A stretch of 64,000 nucleotides of DNA, from contig NZ_WMFA01000003.1 of assembly GCF_009856445.1 (NCBI RefSeq), positions 186,001 through 250,000 on the forward strand, written 5' to 3'. The DNA comes from Halobacillus litoralis (lineage in GTDB: Bacteria; Bacillota; Bacilli; Bacillales; Halobacillaceae). How positions within the stretch are numbered: position 1 is the first letter of the stretch; each line of letters opens with the position of its first letter. The notes under the pieces were generated by a model. The model made no database searches. It was not told the origin of the DNA and saw only the letters and a program-made list of their open reading frames with translations. A program made the translations under genes and the position numbers. This document shows positions 34,701 to 43,102 of the stretch, in pieces.

Positions 34701-35108
34701 TTATGAATCTTCTTTTTGCCTGGATGCATCCATAGCTTTTAAGAAATAAGCTGTAGGGAGAAGGATGCCGATTCCTGATTCAAGTAAGGCAAAGAAACGG
34801 GCTGCCCCGACAGGCAGCATGTCACCATAACCCACGCTCAACAACGTTTCCCCACTAAAATAAAGCAAGTCCAAAAAGTTTGGGTCGACAGGGTCCCTTG
34901 ATGATAAACTAGTAACAAGAATGACTCCGTTTAAAGATAGCAAAGAGTAGAGGAACGTAAATCCAATAAGCACACCTGTGAGTACAAAAAATAATTGAAA
35001 GAAAAGGGCCGTGCTGAAGTAGCTTTTTCTGTAGGATTTATTCGTGAAAAAATACACGAGGTTCGCTGCAATGAAAATAACCACAACGATGAATAGAGCT
35101 TGTACCAT
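34701..35108 (-). CDS. two-TM potassium channel family protein
   Basis: Membrane protein of 135 residues: helices at about 3-23, 36-60 and 104-125 around a pore loop with the K+ selectivity filter SVGYGD in GETLLSVGYGDMLPVG. It has no RCK/TrkA domain or ligand domain, so gating is unclear. ATG 35108 is favoured by AAGGAGAAG upstream. Single gene; K+ flux is part of osmotic adaptation in halophiles. Confidence 0.88.
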   Translation of the reverse strand: MVQALFIVVVIFIAANLVYFFTNKSYRKSYFSTALFFQLFFVLTGVLIGFTFLYSLLSLNGVILVTSLSSRDPVDPNFLDLLYFSGETLLSVGYGDMLPVGAARFFALLESGIGILLPTAYFLKAMDASRQKEDS

Positions 35109-35259
35109 TTTTTCTTCTCCTTTTTTAAAAAAATATGGAAAGGCTAAGTCAGCGTCCATCGTGTAAAGATGAGCAAGCCATTATAGAAAATCTCCTACCC
35201 TGAGTAGTAGTTCCTATAAACATGAATGAAGAGAGAAATATGAGGAAGGGGCTGGGCTT

Positions 35260-36378
35260 TTGTGGGTGAATGACGCCATTTTAATTGTTATGTGTATCTT
35301 CATGGTATTGGGAGCACTGGATTATTATGTGCTTAATCACCGCCTATCTCTGGGATGGCGGTTTTACGAAGCGTTTATGATGATGGGTCCGCTTGCTCTT
35401 TCGATGGTAGGGATCATTTCTCTTGCCCCCGTACTCTCCCAGTGGCTTGCGCCTGTCATCACTCCATTGTTTTTATGGTTCGGAGCGGACCCATCGATGT
35501 TTGCATCAATGATGCTTGCTATTGATATGGGAGCCTATCCTTTGGCGGAATCCTTAGCCCTTGAGGAAGAAGCGGCCACCTTTTCCTGGGCACTTCTTGG
35601 TACGATGATGGGGCCAACGCTTGTTTTTACTATTCCTGTTGCGCTAACAATTGTAAAAAAAGAAGATCGTCCTTACTTTTCAAAAGGCATTTTAGCTGGT
35701 TTAGTTACGGTTCCGATCGGATGTTTTGTCGGTGGTGCTCTAGCAGGGTATGAAGCTGTGTGGATGTTGCGTAATTTAACACCGGCTATTTTGCTTTCTG
35801 CCTGTATCGGAGTAGGTTTATGGCTGTTTACGAACGCCACCATCCGGTTATTTTCTTATTTCGGAAAAACCATTGAAATCGTGATTATCACGGGCCTCAC
35901 TCTCATTATTATTGAAACTTTGACCGGCTTCATTGTTCTTCCTGGAATGGCTCCCTTATCCGAAGGTGTGGTCATTGTTGGAAGGATCACCGTTACATTA
36001 GCAGGTGCTTATCCTCTTGTAGCTTTTATCAATCAGCGGGGAGAGCAATGGATTGGACAACTGAGTGAAAAGCTAGGTATGAAACCGACCTCTCTAACAG
36101 GACTGATTGCTTCTACAGCGCATCATTTACCTATGTTAGCGACAATGAAAGATATGGATGAACGAGGGAAAACGGTCAATGCTGCGTTTGCTGTGAGTGG
36201 AGCGTTCGTCATAGGCAGCCACTTTGCGTTTGTAGCTAGTGTAGACAAGGATATGATTTTTCCTGTACTCATTGGTAAGTTAACAGCTGGAGGGTTAGCC
36301 GTGGGCCTTGCCTTATGGATGACGAGGGAAAGCAAATCAGTTTCTTCTCGTGTTTCCCCCCTATATAATGAAAAGTGA
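35260..36378 (+). CDS. eutH: EutH-type ethanolamine permease, orphan
   Basis: Polytopic membrane protein of 372 residues with about eleven hydrophobic segments, matching EutH, which facilitates ethanolamine entry at low external concentration. The TTG at 35260 is the start: GAGGAAGGGG precedes it and the first residues MWVNDAILIVMCIFMVLGALD align with the family N-terminus. Conserved stretches are MMLAIDMGAYPLAESLA and LTGLIASTAHHLPMLATMKDM. No ethanolamine ammonia-lyase, EutA or microcompartment gene is nearby, so it works with unlinked genes or on another substrate. The peroxiredoxin gene starts 24 bases after it. Confidence 0.85.
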   Translation: MWVNDAILIVMCIFMVLGALDYYVLNHRLSLGWRFYEAFMMMGPLALSMVGIISLAPVLSQWLAPVITPLFLWFGADPSMFASMMLAIDMGAYPLAESLALEEEAATFSWALLGTMMGPTLVFTIPVALTIVKKEDRPYFSKGILAGLVTVPIGCFVGGALAGYEAVWMLRNLTPAILLSACIGVGLWLFTNATIRLFSYFGKTIEIVIITGLTLIIIETLTGFIVLPGMAPLSEGVVIVGRITVTLAGAYPLVAFINQRGEQWIGQLSEKLGMKPTSLTGLIASTAHHLPMLATMKDMDERGKTVNAAFAVSGAFVIGSHFAFVASVDKDMIFPVLIGKLTAGGLAVGLALWMTRESKSVSSRVSPLYNEK

Positions 36379-36402
36379 ATCCACGGAAAAGGAGTTTTTT
36401 TC

Positions 36403-37056
36403 ATGAAGACAGAAATGAGAAAGCATTATCATGAGTATATTGAAAAATTCAAGAAAGCAACTCCTGATGAAGTACAAGAAAAAATGAAGAATGCGATTGA
36501 TGAACTGGAAGCTTCGAATGAAGGTGAAGGTTTGTCTGCAGGAGAGAAAGCGCCAAACTTTAACTTACCTGACGCGAAGGGAGAAACGGTCGAGCTCTAT
36601 GAACAATTGAAAAACGGGCCGGTCGTCCTTACTTTTTATCGCGGAGGCTGGTGCCCTTACTGCAACATGGAGCTGAGAGCCTATCAGCAGATCCTTGAGG
36701 AAATCCATGGAGAGGGAGCAGAGTTAATGGCCATCAGTCCACAAACCCCTGATCAGTCACTGACGACGCAGGAGAAGAACGAACTGAACTATCACGTACT
36801 GAGCGATGTTGGGAATGAAGTAGCCAATCAATACAATTTGGTGTATCAATTACCAGATTATCTTGTAGAAGTGTACAAAGACAAAGGGCTCCACGTGGAT
36901 AAACATAATGGTGATGAGACGTGGACCCTCCCTGTTTCCGCAACATATATTATTGATACAGATGGCACGATTGTGTATGACTATACGAAAGCGGACTACA
37001 AAGATCGAGCTGAGCCATCTGACGTATTAGAAGAATTAAAGAAAATACATGCGTAA
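36403..37056 (+). CDS. peroxiredoxin-like (AhpC/TSA) protein
   Basis: Cytosolic thioredoxin-fold protein of 217 residues. A helical N-terminal extension of about 45 residues precedes the AhpC/TSA domain (GEKAPNFNLPDAKGETVELYE). The active site is TFYRGGWCPYCNMELRAYQ near residues 78-96, with a CxxC in place of the single peroxidatic Cys, as in the peroxiredoxin-like YRGGWCPYC group. It probably reduces peroxides with thioredoxin. ATG 36403 follows AAAAGGAG; probably co-transcribed with eutH. Confidence 0.87.
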   Translation: MKTEMRKHYHEYIEKFKKATPDEVQEKMKNAIDELEASNEGEGLSAGEKAPNFNLPDAKGETVELYEQLKNGPVVLTFYRGGWCPYCNMELRAYQQILEEIHGEGAELMAISPQTPDQSLTTQEKNELNYHVLSDVGNEVANQYNLVYQLPDYLVEVYKDKGLHVDKHNGDETWTLPVSATYIIDTDGTIVYDYTKADYKDRAEPSDVLEELKKIHA

Positions 37057-37057
37057 T

Positions 37058-37098
37058 ACAACAAGCGTCCTCTTTAGTTAAGAGAGGACGCTTGTTTA
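37058..37098. terminator. rho-independent terminator
   Basis: CAAGCGTCCTCT pairs with AGAGGACGCTTG (about 37062-37073, 37083-37094) and is followed by a T-rich tail. Confidence 0.85.
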
Positions 37099-37100
37099 TT

Positions 37101-37358
37101 TTACATAAAAAGATTTAGGTTCATGAAAAAGAAATAGGCAGCAAGAATGAATATAAGAATGCAGAACTGTAAACAAAGTCCAACAACGCTACATATCTTC
37201 CCTCCTAAAGCGAAACGGTATCCTGGTGCATCTGTGGTGAGTTCAACGAGAGCTTTATTGGCAAAAAGGAGCCCGATCCATCCAAAGAGGATGCCGATAA
37301 AAGGAAGAAAGATGGACATCATTCCTAACACACAAGATGTAACGGCCTTTTGATACAT
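37101..37358 (-). CDS. small DUF4190-like membrane protein
   Basis: Protein of 85 residues with two membrane helices (AVTSCVLGMMSIFLPFIGILFGWIGLLF region and the C-terminal ICSVVGLCLQFCILIFILAAYFFF region) joined by a short loop with KALVELT, the pattern of DUF4190-type proteins. Function unknown. The start ATG 37358 is 16 bases after the stop of the ykuK-like gene, with a modest GGCGGTG site, so the two form an operon; longer frames run into that gene. Confidence 0.65.
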   Translation of the reverse strand: MYQKAVTSCVLGMMSIFLPFIGILFGWIGLLFANKALVELTTDAPGYRFALGGKICSVVGLCLQFCILIFILAAYFFFMNLNLFM

Positions 37359-37374
37359 CAATAAACACCGCCCA

Positions 37375-37899
37375 CTACTTTGTATATCGATTGGCATAGC
37401 TGCTTGCGACAATAGAATCGGGTTTAATCTTTGCTTCCATTCCAAGCGATTCGATTCTTGCCATCATTTCATTGACATAAACTCTTGTCCTGTTTCGATC
37501 TCCACTCCCGATATCAATATGTCCTTCGATTGTAAACGTTGCACCTTTGTAGATATAGGGAAGGACGACTTCGATGAGGGCATTTTTCTTTTCCTCCGTA
37601 AATAAGGAAGCTACTTGTTCCGTTAACGATGTTTCGTAGGAAATACGTTCATGGAGAGTAGTCATTTGTCTGTGTACCATCTCTTTTCGGAAACAGGCCC
37701 ATGCACCTTTTCCAACACGTTGGATGACAATGCCTGTAATGAACAGGGTATGCGAGGGGTGAACTTGGGAGTCGGTTCCCATCATGAGCTTGTAATCTCC
37801 GATGGGTTCACTCTTCATAAAGGTCAAAATATGAGAAAACACTTCTTCGAACGGCATTTTTTTATGGGTGAGATTTTGAAACACATGGGATTGGTTCAC
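37375..37899 (-). CDS. ykuK: YkuK family RNase H-like protein (DUF458)
   Basis: Cytosolic protein of 174 residues of the YkuK/DUF458 family, predicted RNase H-like fold. Conserved acidic residues are in KLMMGTDSQVHPSHTLFITGIVIQ near residue 40, in the LHERISYETSLTEQ segment and in FTIEGHIDIGSGDRNRTRVYVNEM near residue 130. Function not established; nuclease activity is a fold prediction. GTG 37899 gives a 9-base gap to AAGGAG; the TTG at 37908 touches that site and is unlikely. Confidence 0.8.
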   Translation of the reverse strand: MNQSHVFQNLTHKKMPFEEVFSHILTFMKSEPIGDYKLMMGTDSQVHPSHTLFITGIVIQRVGKGAWACFRKEMVHRQMTTLHERISYETSLTEQVASLFTEEKKNALIEVVLPYIYKGATFTIEGHIDIGSGDRNRTRVYVNEMMARIESLGMEAKIKPDSIVASSYANRYTK

Positions 37900-38150
37900 A
37901 TTAGCCAACTCCTTAAATTTTTCAAAAGAAAGGGATTGTACGTCAATGAGCTAGTGACCATTCTGTTATTAAGATATTCATAGACCTACTCGAAAGATAA
38001 CATGAATTTATCGAGAGTATGTGTCAGTGTTGAAAAAATTATGTGCGTTTTCATTAAAAAATCCCTTATGATCCCATGTGACAGAGGAATCAACAACACA
38101 AATCCAGAAGGAGTAGGACACAAAACCTTCAAAATAAGTGTTCAATAAAT

Positions 38151-38849
38151 GCTCCCTTTAGTTGAAGACTCAGTTTCGAGACTTTTGTTGAGTGGATGGG
38201 GGCTGCGGGGAATGACTCGCTTTCCGCGGGAGCGCGGTGAGCCTCCTCGGACTGCGTCCTGTGGGGTCTCACCAAGCACTTTTTTCCTCCTAGATATCCG
38301 GTTCCGGCGCCTAGCGGCTAGTGAGACTTCCCTCGCTTCTGTACGATAAGTCAACATCGAATCACTTCGTTCTTCGTGTTTCCTTTACCTCCGCCAGCTC
38401 AGTCCAGTCCATACGCCGCTGATCAAGGCGCCTCCACACTTAAGATAGGAGTCTCGCCATTCCCCTCCGCCCCTTGCTATATAACTATCTCGAAACCACT
38501 TTCCAACCTTCAGCTTTTCAGTTTAATGGGAGGATAAGGATGAAACTCCCATGCTGAGGGGATTAAACCCTGAAAGCTTGATACAGAGCATTTCCTAAAA
38601 CAATCGGGATAGAGGAAGACCTTCCAACTTGGCAAAGGGGTTCGTTATCCTCCTTATCGAATGGGGTGGTTGGGAAGCTGCGAGACTCCCGTGGGAGAAA
38701 GGAGATCGGCGAGATCCCGCAGGGCGTAGCCCGAGGAAGCTCGGCACTCCCCCACAGGAAAGCGAGTAGCTTCCCAGCCACCCCTAACGCTAAGCTAAGC
38801 AAACGCCCCCCGAAAAGTCTCGAAACTGAGTCTTCCACAATCCTGCCAT
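38151..38849 (-). repeat. interspersed repeat copy R3 (699 bp, complete)
   Basis: Oriented like R2: type 2 terminus (GCTCCCTTTAGTT) plus GAAGACTCAGTTTCGAGA at the left; complement of the core plus CACAATCCTGCCAT (type 1) at the right. From the left it holds module A (38190-38480) split by the nested sub-element, an internal TCTCGAAACCACTT box near 38491, a unique spacer, and module B at about 38660-38790 (GGGGTGG...CCACCCC, GGAAGCT/AGCTTCC). It sits in a 983-bp interval between divergent genes; the rest, 37900-38150, shows no gene. Confidence 0.85.
38289..38449 (+). mobile_element. nested ~160-bp sub-element in R3
   Basis: It matches the insert of R1 and sits at the same point of module A. 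Short inverted ends (TCCTAGATATC at one end and its partial complement, TCCTATCTTA, at the other) and an inner pair GGCGCCtaGCGGC/GCCGCtgatcaaGGCGCC (38306-38318, 38415-38432) suggest a folded non-coding element. Confidence 0.6.
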
Positions 38850-38882
38850 ATTCTTGAATAGATTAAGCGAAAGGAGGGAGAG

Positions 38883-39404
38883 ATGGTGGTTGAGGAAATT
38901 CTTCGAAGACTTCCTTCATTAAATGAAGGAGAAAGATTTATATTAGGAATCGATGGCTTGAGTCGCTCAGGAAAGACGACGCTTACGCAGAAAATTCAAA
39001 ATAAACTACAGAAAGCCTCTCTTCCAGTTGTGACGTATCATATCGATGATTATGTTGTGGAAAGAGAAAAGAGGTATCACACAGGATATGAGTCATGGTA
39101 CGAATATTATTTTCTCCAATGGGATGTTCAAGCATTGAAGGGGGGATTATTTAAAGCACTAGAAAAAGAGAGTGGATTAGTTATTTTGGAAGGCGTTTTT
39201 CTACAAAGGGAAGAATGGCGGAGATTTTTTGATTTTGTGGTCTATCTCCAGTGTTCAAGAGAATTAAGATTTTCAAGGGAAGGGGAGGGAACGCGTAAGA
39301 AGATCACTAAATTTAAAGAACGGTACTGGAAAGCGGAAGGTTATTACATCGCAACGGTGGATCCTGAAAGACAAGCCGATTTGATTGTAAAGTCCCCATC
39401 CTGA
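38883..39404 (+). CDS. uridine-kinase-like P-loop kinase
   Basis: Cytosolic protein of 173 residues with the Walker A motif GIDGLSRSGKTTLTQKI near residues 21-37 and the catalytic-Asp segment VVTYHIDDYVVEREKRYHTG that resembles uridine/pantothenate-type kinases. The Arg-rich lid ELRFSREGEGTRKKITKFKERYWKAEGYY follows. It is shorter than uridine kinase (about 210), so a related nucleoside or small-metabolite kinase is also possible. ATG 38883 follows AAAGGAGGGAG, 34 bases after repeat R3. Confidence 0.8.
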   Translation: MVVEEILRRLPSLNEGERFILGIDGLSRSGKTTLTQKIQNKLQKASLPVVTYHIDDYVVEREKRYHTGYESWYEYYFLQWDVQALKGGLFKALEKESGLVILEGVFLQREEWRRFFDFVVYLQCSRELRFSREGEGTRKKITKFKERYWKAEGYYIATVDPERQADLIVKSPS

Positions 39405-39409
39405 AATGG

Positions 39410-39441
39410 AAAAGGAGAAAAGGCGCACCCTTTCTCCTTAA
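39410..39441 (-). terminator. rho-independent terminator
   Basis: AAGGAGAAA/TTTCTCCTT (39412-39420, 39431-39439) extended by GG/CC; T-rich on the minus strand. It ends the small membrane protein gene. Confidence 0.7.
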
Positions 39442-39446
39442 ACATG

Positions 39447-39677
39447 TTAAAAAATAAAAATCCACATAAGAATGGCTGTAATGACAAACGTTATGGCGTA
39501 TATGGTCGTAAGTAGCGGAATACTCCCCGTGTCACTTCCAGCGTTCTTCAACTGCTTGGCATCATCTTCTGGTGAAGATGTGTTTTCCGGTCTAGTTACT
39601 TGCCGGGCTATAATGATCGTGCCAATCAGTGCGGCTAACGAGGCGATGATTGCAAGTCCATAATAAATCGGGTACAT
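39447..39677 (-). CDS. small two-TM membrane protein, unknown function
   Basis: Protein of 76 residues with membrane helices at about 5-24 and 54-75, separated by a polar loop (TRPENTSSPEDDAKQLKNAGSDTGS). No family recognised. ATG 39677 has GGAGAGGAG upstream. It lies downstream of argS, 72 bases after its stop, and could be read from the same transcript. Confidence 0.65.
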   Translation of the reverse strand: MYPIYYGLAIIASLAALIGTIIIARQVTRPENTSSPEDDAKQLKNAGSDTGSIPLLTTIYAITFVITAILMWIFIF

Positions 39678-39749
39678 AGGATGCGCTCCTCTCCCATTTG
39701 TTACTTCTATTATAATAGAAGTAAGGTGGAAGTGCTAAAGTTCACTATG

Positions 39750-41432
39750 CTACATGTTCTCAGGGGCCTGAATTCCAAGAATGGTTAAACCTTCTTTCAA
39801 TTGAACGTTCACGGCATAAATCAGGGAGAGGAGTGCTTGTTCTTCCTCACTTCCTAACACTTTTGTATGGGCATAAAATTTATTGAAGTGACTCGCTACA
39901 TCTAACAGGTGTCTCGCAAGTTTGGATGGATCATATTCTTTATAGGCCTTCTCAATGACTTCAGGGAAAAGGCGGAAAGTTTTAATCAGTGGCCAAGCGG
40001 TTTCTGCGTGGACGTCTGTTACAGGATGTTTGGGATTAAAGTTCCCTCTTTCCAGTAAAGAGACGGTACGCGCATACGTATATTGCAGGTAAGGCGCTGT
40101 ATGACCCTCAAAGGTTAGCATGTTCTCTAAAGAAAATTCTACATCATTGCGTCGGTCGTGTTTAAGATCATGAAAGATGACGGCCCCTACCCCCACTTGT
40201 TCCGCGACTTCTTGAGCGTTCACCAAATCAGGGTTCTTTTCTTTTATATTTTTAGCTGCCACTGAAATAGCTTCCTGTAATGCTTGTTTCAGTAAAACAG
40301 TCTTCCCCTGACGAGTGGACATCTTTTTGCCATCCTGCAGCATCATTCCGAATGAGATATGTTTTAATTGATCAGCCCAGGAAAACTCGGCTTTCTTCAA
40401 CACATGTTTAACCTGTTGGAAATGAAGGGTTTGCTCATGCCCAACTACATAGAGGGCTTCATCAAAATCATACGTTTGCTTACGGTCAATCGCAGCTGTT
40501 AAATCTCTTGTGGCATAAATGGTCGTGCCATTGCTCTTTCGAATCAGGCACGGTGGTAACTTTTCCTCATCGAGGCGTACGACTTGCGCACCTTCCGATT
40601 CTTCCAACAATCCTTTTTCCTGCAACATATCAATGGTGGCACCCATTTTGTCATTGTAATAGGCTTCGCCACGGGTCAAGTCGAAAGTGATTCCTAAAAG
40701 TTTATAAATTTCTTCAAACTCTTCAAGTGATACGGATTTGAACCACTTCCAGAGAGTGACGGCCTCTTCATCGTTATTCTCCAATTTTTTGAACCATTCT
40801 CTTCCTTCATCAATTAATGCTGGATCTTCTTTCGAAGCATGGTGGAACTTCACATACACGCGGGTCAATTCTTGAATCGGATTCTGCTTGAGACTTTCTT
40901 CTTCCCCCCATTTAAGGTAAGCGGCTAATAGTTTTCCGAACTGGGTGCCGTAGTCTCCAATGTAATTAATTTTTACTGTCTTATACCCACATTTTTGTGC
41001 AAGGTTTGAGAGAGCATTTCCAATCACTGTTGATCTTAAATGTCCCATAGAAAAAGGTTTGGCAATATTCGGTGCTGACATATCCAGGACGACTGTCTTT
41101 CCTTTTCCAAATTCATGTGATCCATAGGCTTCCGGCTCTTGGTAGAATTGCTTCAAGGCGTGGTCAGCGACAAACACCTGATCAAGAAATATATTGATGT
41201 AGCCGCCTACTGTTTGTACTTCCTTGAAAATCGGGTGTTTTATTTGGCTGGAAATCTCATCAGCAATCAGTCCCGGGCTCTTTTTCAAAGACTTCGCCAG
41301 CGGAAAGCAGGGAAAAGCCAGATCACCGTGGTCCTGCTGTTTGGGAACTTCAATAAGTTGCTGCACCCACTCTCGCGGATATTCTTCCCCAAGGATATGA
41401 GCGATCTGCAGGGCAAGTATTTGTTTTTCCAT
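39750..41432 (-). CDS. argS: arginyl-tRNA synthetase
   Basis: Cytosolic class I synthetase of 560 residues. N-terminal Add-1 domain at about 1-100, then the catalytic domain with NIAKPFSMGHLRSTVIGNAL, whose SMGH is a HIGH variant, and KKMSTRQGK as the KMSKS loop near residue 365. The C-terminal anticodon-binding domain contains YARTVSLLERGN and PSKLARHLLDVASHFNKFY. ATG 41432 follows GGAGGTG; the frame is open five codons upstream. A T-box leader precedes it, so it is induced when tRNA-Arg is uncharged. Confidence 0.96.
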   Translation of the reverse strand: MEKQILALQIAHILGEEYPREWVQQLIEVPKQQDHGDLAFPCFPLAKSLKKSPGLIADEISSQIKHPIFKEVQTVGGYINIFLDQVFVADHALKQFYQEPEAYGSHEFGKGKTVVLDMSAPNIAKPFSMGHLRSTVIGNALSNLAQKCGYKTVKINYIGDYGTQFGKLLAAYLKWGEEESLKQNPIQELTRVYVKFHHASKEDPALIDEGREWFKKLENNDEEAVTLWKWFKSVSLEEFEEIYKLLGITFDLTRGEAYYNDKMGATIDMLQEKGLLEESEGAQVVRLDEEKLPPCLIRKSNGTTIYATRDLTAAIDRKQTYDFDEALYVVGHEQTLHFQQVKHVLKKAEFSWADQLKHISFGMMLQDGKKMSTRQGKTVLLKQALQEAISVAAKNIKEKNPDLVNAQEVAEQVGVGAVIFHDLKHDRRNDVEFSLENMLTFEGHTAPYLQYTYARTVSLLERGNFNPKHPVTDVHAETAWPLIKTFRLFPEVIEKAYKEYDPSKLARHLLDVASHFNKFYAHTKVLGSEEEQALLSLIYAVNVQLKEGLTILGIQAPENM

Positions 41433-41453
41433 GAACGACACCTCCATAAAAAT

Positions 41454-41690
41454 AAAAAACCCCGTCTCAAATAAAGAGACGAGGTTTGTGCTCGCGGTAC
41501 CACTCTTATAGCTATCGTATAGCCACTCGATGTTGTTAACGGGGGCATCCCCGGCTTTTCCCTACTCCATGGTTCAGGAAAGCTTCTCAAAAGTCCGTTT
41601 CACTACTGAAATCCTGCTCAGGCTTCCACCACCCCTGAGTCGCTGATCTGTTCCAGACAGTTACTCTCTTTTTCCTAGAATTTCTATATT
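41454..41690 (-). promoter_or_regulatory. T-box leader with terminator, upstream of argS
   Basis: On the minus strand the T-box AGTGGTACCGCG (41493-41504) precedes a terminator stem (41458-41468, 41476-41486) with T-run. Upstream are a stem I with GGGGTGGTGG...GCCTGAG distal loop and an AGTGAAACGGAC stretch near 41600, in which CGG is a candidate Arg specifier. The antiterminator is expected to form when uncharged tRNA-Arg binds. Confidence 0.93.
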
Positions 41691-41786
41691 TGAAAAAATT
41701 ATAGCGGAAAGCATTTCCTTTTGCAATCCCTTCTTTGAGAATATCCTGGTTTAAATAGGTGATTATACGAAGAGAGGTGATTGATC

Positions 41787-42401
41787 ATGGATTGGATTTG
41801 GAAAGCCGTTCTCATTATTATTGTCGGTACAATCATATTACGGGTTGCTGGCAGGAAGTCCATTTCACAAATGACGTTATCGCAGACGGTCATTATGATT
41901 GCGATTGGTTCCTTACTGATTCAACCGGTGGCTGGAAAAAGTATATGGGTGACGTTCGGCGTGGGGGGAGTGCTCGTGCTTACATTGATGGTGATGGAAT
42001 TCAGCCAGGTGAAATTTGATTTTATGGAACGTTTTCTTACAGGACGGTCTGTTTCCATTATTGAAAACGGACAGCTGAATGAAAAAAATATTAAGAAGCT
42101 GCGCTTTACTGTCGATCAGCTTGAAATGAAATTAAGGCAGAGTAATGTCACTTCTATTGATGACCTTAAATCGGCGACCCTGGAACCGAATGGGCAGGTC
42201 GGGTTTGAGTTGAAAAATCAAAAAAAACCAGCGACAAAGCAGGATATTGATGATTTATATCAGGAAATCCTTTCGTTAAAAAAGATGTTAAATCCCGATC
42301 AGGCTACACAGTTGCCGACTGAAAAACCGCCTACAGAAGATTTATTTAAAGAAGTAGAGACTAAGCAGCATCAGCAGGTCCACCCTGATCGTTTGAATTA
42401 A
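41787..42401 (+). CDS. DUF421 (YetF-like) membrane protein
   Basis: Protein of 204 residues: two or three N-terminal membrane helices (to about residue 70) and a cytoplasmic part with the DUF421 motif RFLTGRSVSIIENGQLNEKNIKKLRFTVDQLEMKLRQSNVTSIDDLKSATLEPNGQVGF. YetF-type proteins are predicted membrane sensors; in B. subtilis relatives affect spore germinant response or general membrane processes, without a biochemical role known to me. The tail is hydrophilic. ATG 41787 follows GAGAGGTGA. Confidence 0.87.
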   Translation: MDWIWKAVLIIIVGTIILRVAGRKSISQMTLSQTVIMIAIGSLLIQPVAGKSIWVTFGVGGVLVLTLMVMEFSQVKFDFMERFLTGRSVSIIENGQLNEKNIKKLRFTVDQLEMKLRQSNVTSIDDLKSATLEPNGQVGFELKNQKKPATKQDIDDLYQEILSLKKMLNPDQATQLPTEKPPTEDLFKEVETKQHQQVHPDRLN

Positions 42402-42458
42402 GTTCTCTTGCAGGCGTTTTGATCTATTCCTTGATATAATGGAGCAGAGGTGAGAAAA

Positions 42459-42788
42459 GTGGAATCCGTAAACAACATTGAAGAACTTCAGGCATTTGTT
42501 CATGAACATCCACTTTCAATAGTGTATGTTTCCAGGCCGGGATGTTCGGTCTGCCATGGTTTGCTTCCGCAAGTGGAAAGCCTGTTGAAGGAATACCCTG
42601 AAATTGAATCAAGACATGTAAACGCTGATGAAGTTCCACAAGTGGCCGGAGAGTTTTCTGTCATGACGGTGCCTGCCGTTTTGATTTACTCCGAAGGGAA
42701 AGAACTATTCCGTAAAGCCCGCTTCGTCCCCATTGGGGAACTGAATCAGCAACTGGCCAAACTGAATCATTTCATTAATGAAGGATGA
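42459..42788 (+). CDS. thioredoxin-like protein
   Basis: Cytosolic protein of 109 residues with a thioredoxin fold: SIVYVSRPGCSVCHGLLPQVESLL holds a CxxC active site with sequence CSVC, and the cis-Pro segment SVMTVPAVLIYSEGKELFRKA follows. The motif is not the CGPC of thioredoxin, so it is a thioredoxin-like reductant of unknown target. The start may be GTG 42459 or GTG 42450; both follow GGAG-type sequence. Close to the DUF421 gene (57 bases), own terminator. Confidence 0.8.
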   Translation: MESVNNIEELQAFVHEHPLSIVYVSRPGCSVCHGLLPQVESLLKEYPEIESRHVNADEVPQVAGEFSVMTVPAVLIYSEGKELFRKARFVPIGELNQQLAKLNHFINEG

Positions 42789-42822
42789 CCATCTGTTGAA
42801 CCCTCAACAGATGGTTTTTTTA
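42788..42822 (+). terminator. rho-independent terminator
   Basis: ACCATCTGTTGA/TCAACAGATGGT (42788-42799, 42804-42815) with T7. Confidence 0.9.
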
Positions 42823-42970
42823 TATGTTTATACGAACAAATAAAGTCTGATAATTCCCTCAATTTTGCTTTCTCCGGCTTTTCTTAAAAATTCAACCCGC
42901 AAATACATGTCTGAGACGAGATTATTTGCGATGAGAAGCGATGAATTGGAAATACCTCTCCATGAAACCG

Positions 42971-43046
42971 TTTACACTAACTAATTGGCGTATATAGACC
43001 CGACTTGCCAAAAACCCCTTGAATAAGTTTTGCCCAGTGTTATGAT
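42971..43046 (+). promoter_or_regulatory. two tandem promoters of the proline operon
   Basis: Upstream promoter: TTTACA (42971-42976), 16 bases, TATAGA (42993-42998). Downstream promoter: TTGAAT (43019-43024), 16 bases, TATGAT (43041-43046), 56 bases before the first gene. No T-box is present, so the operon is not under proline-tRNA control, which suits osmotic rather than nutritional regulation. Confidence 0.5.
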
Positions 43047-43102
43047 GAAAAACGTCTTAAATAAAGCGAACAAAAAATGCGAACGGGAGAGATTAACCCA
43101 AT

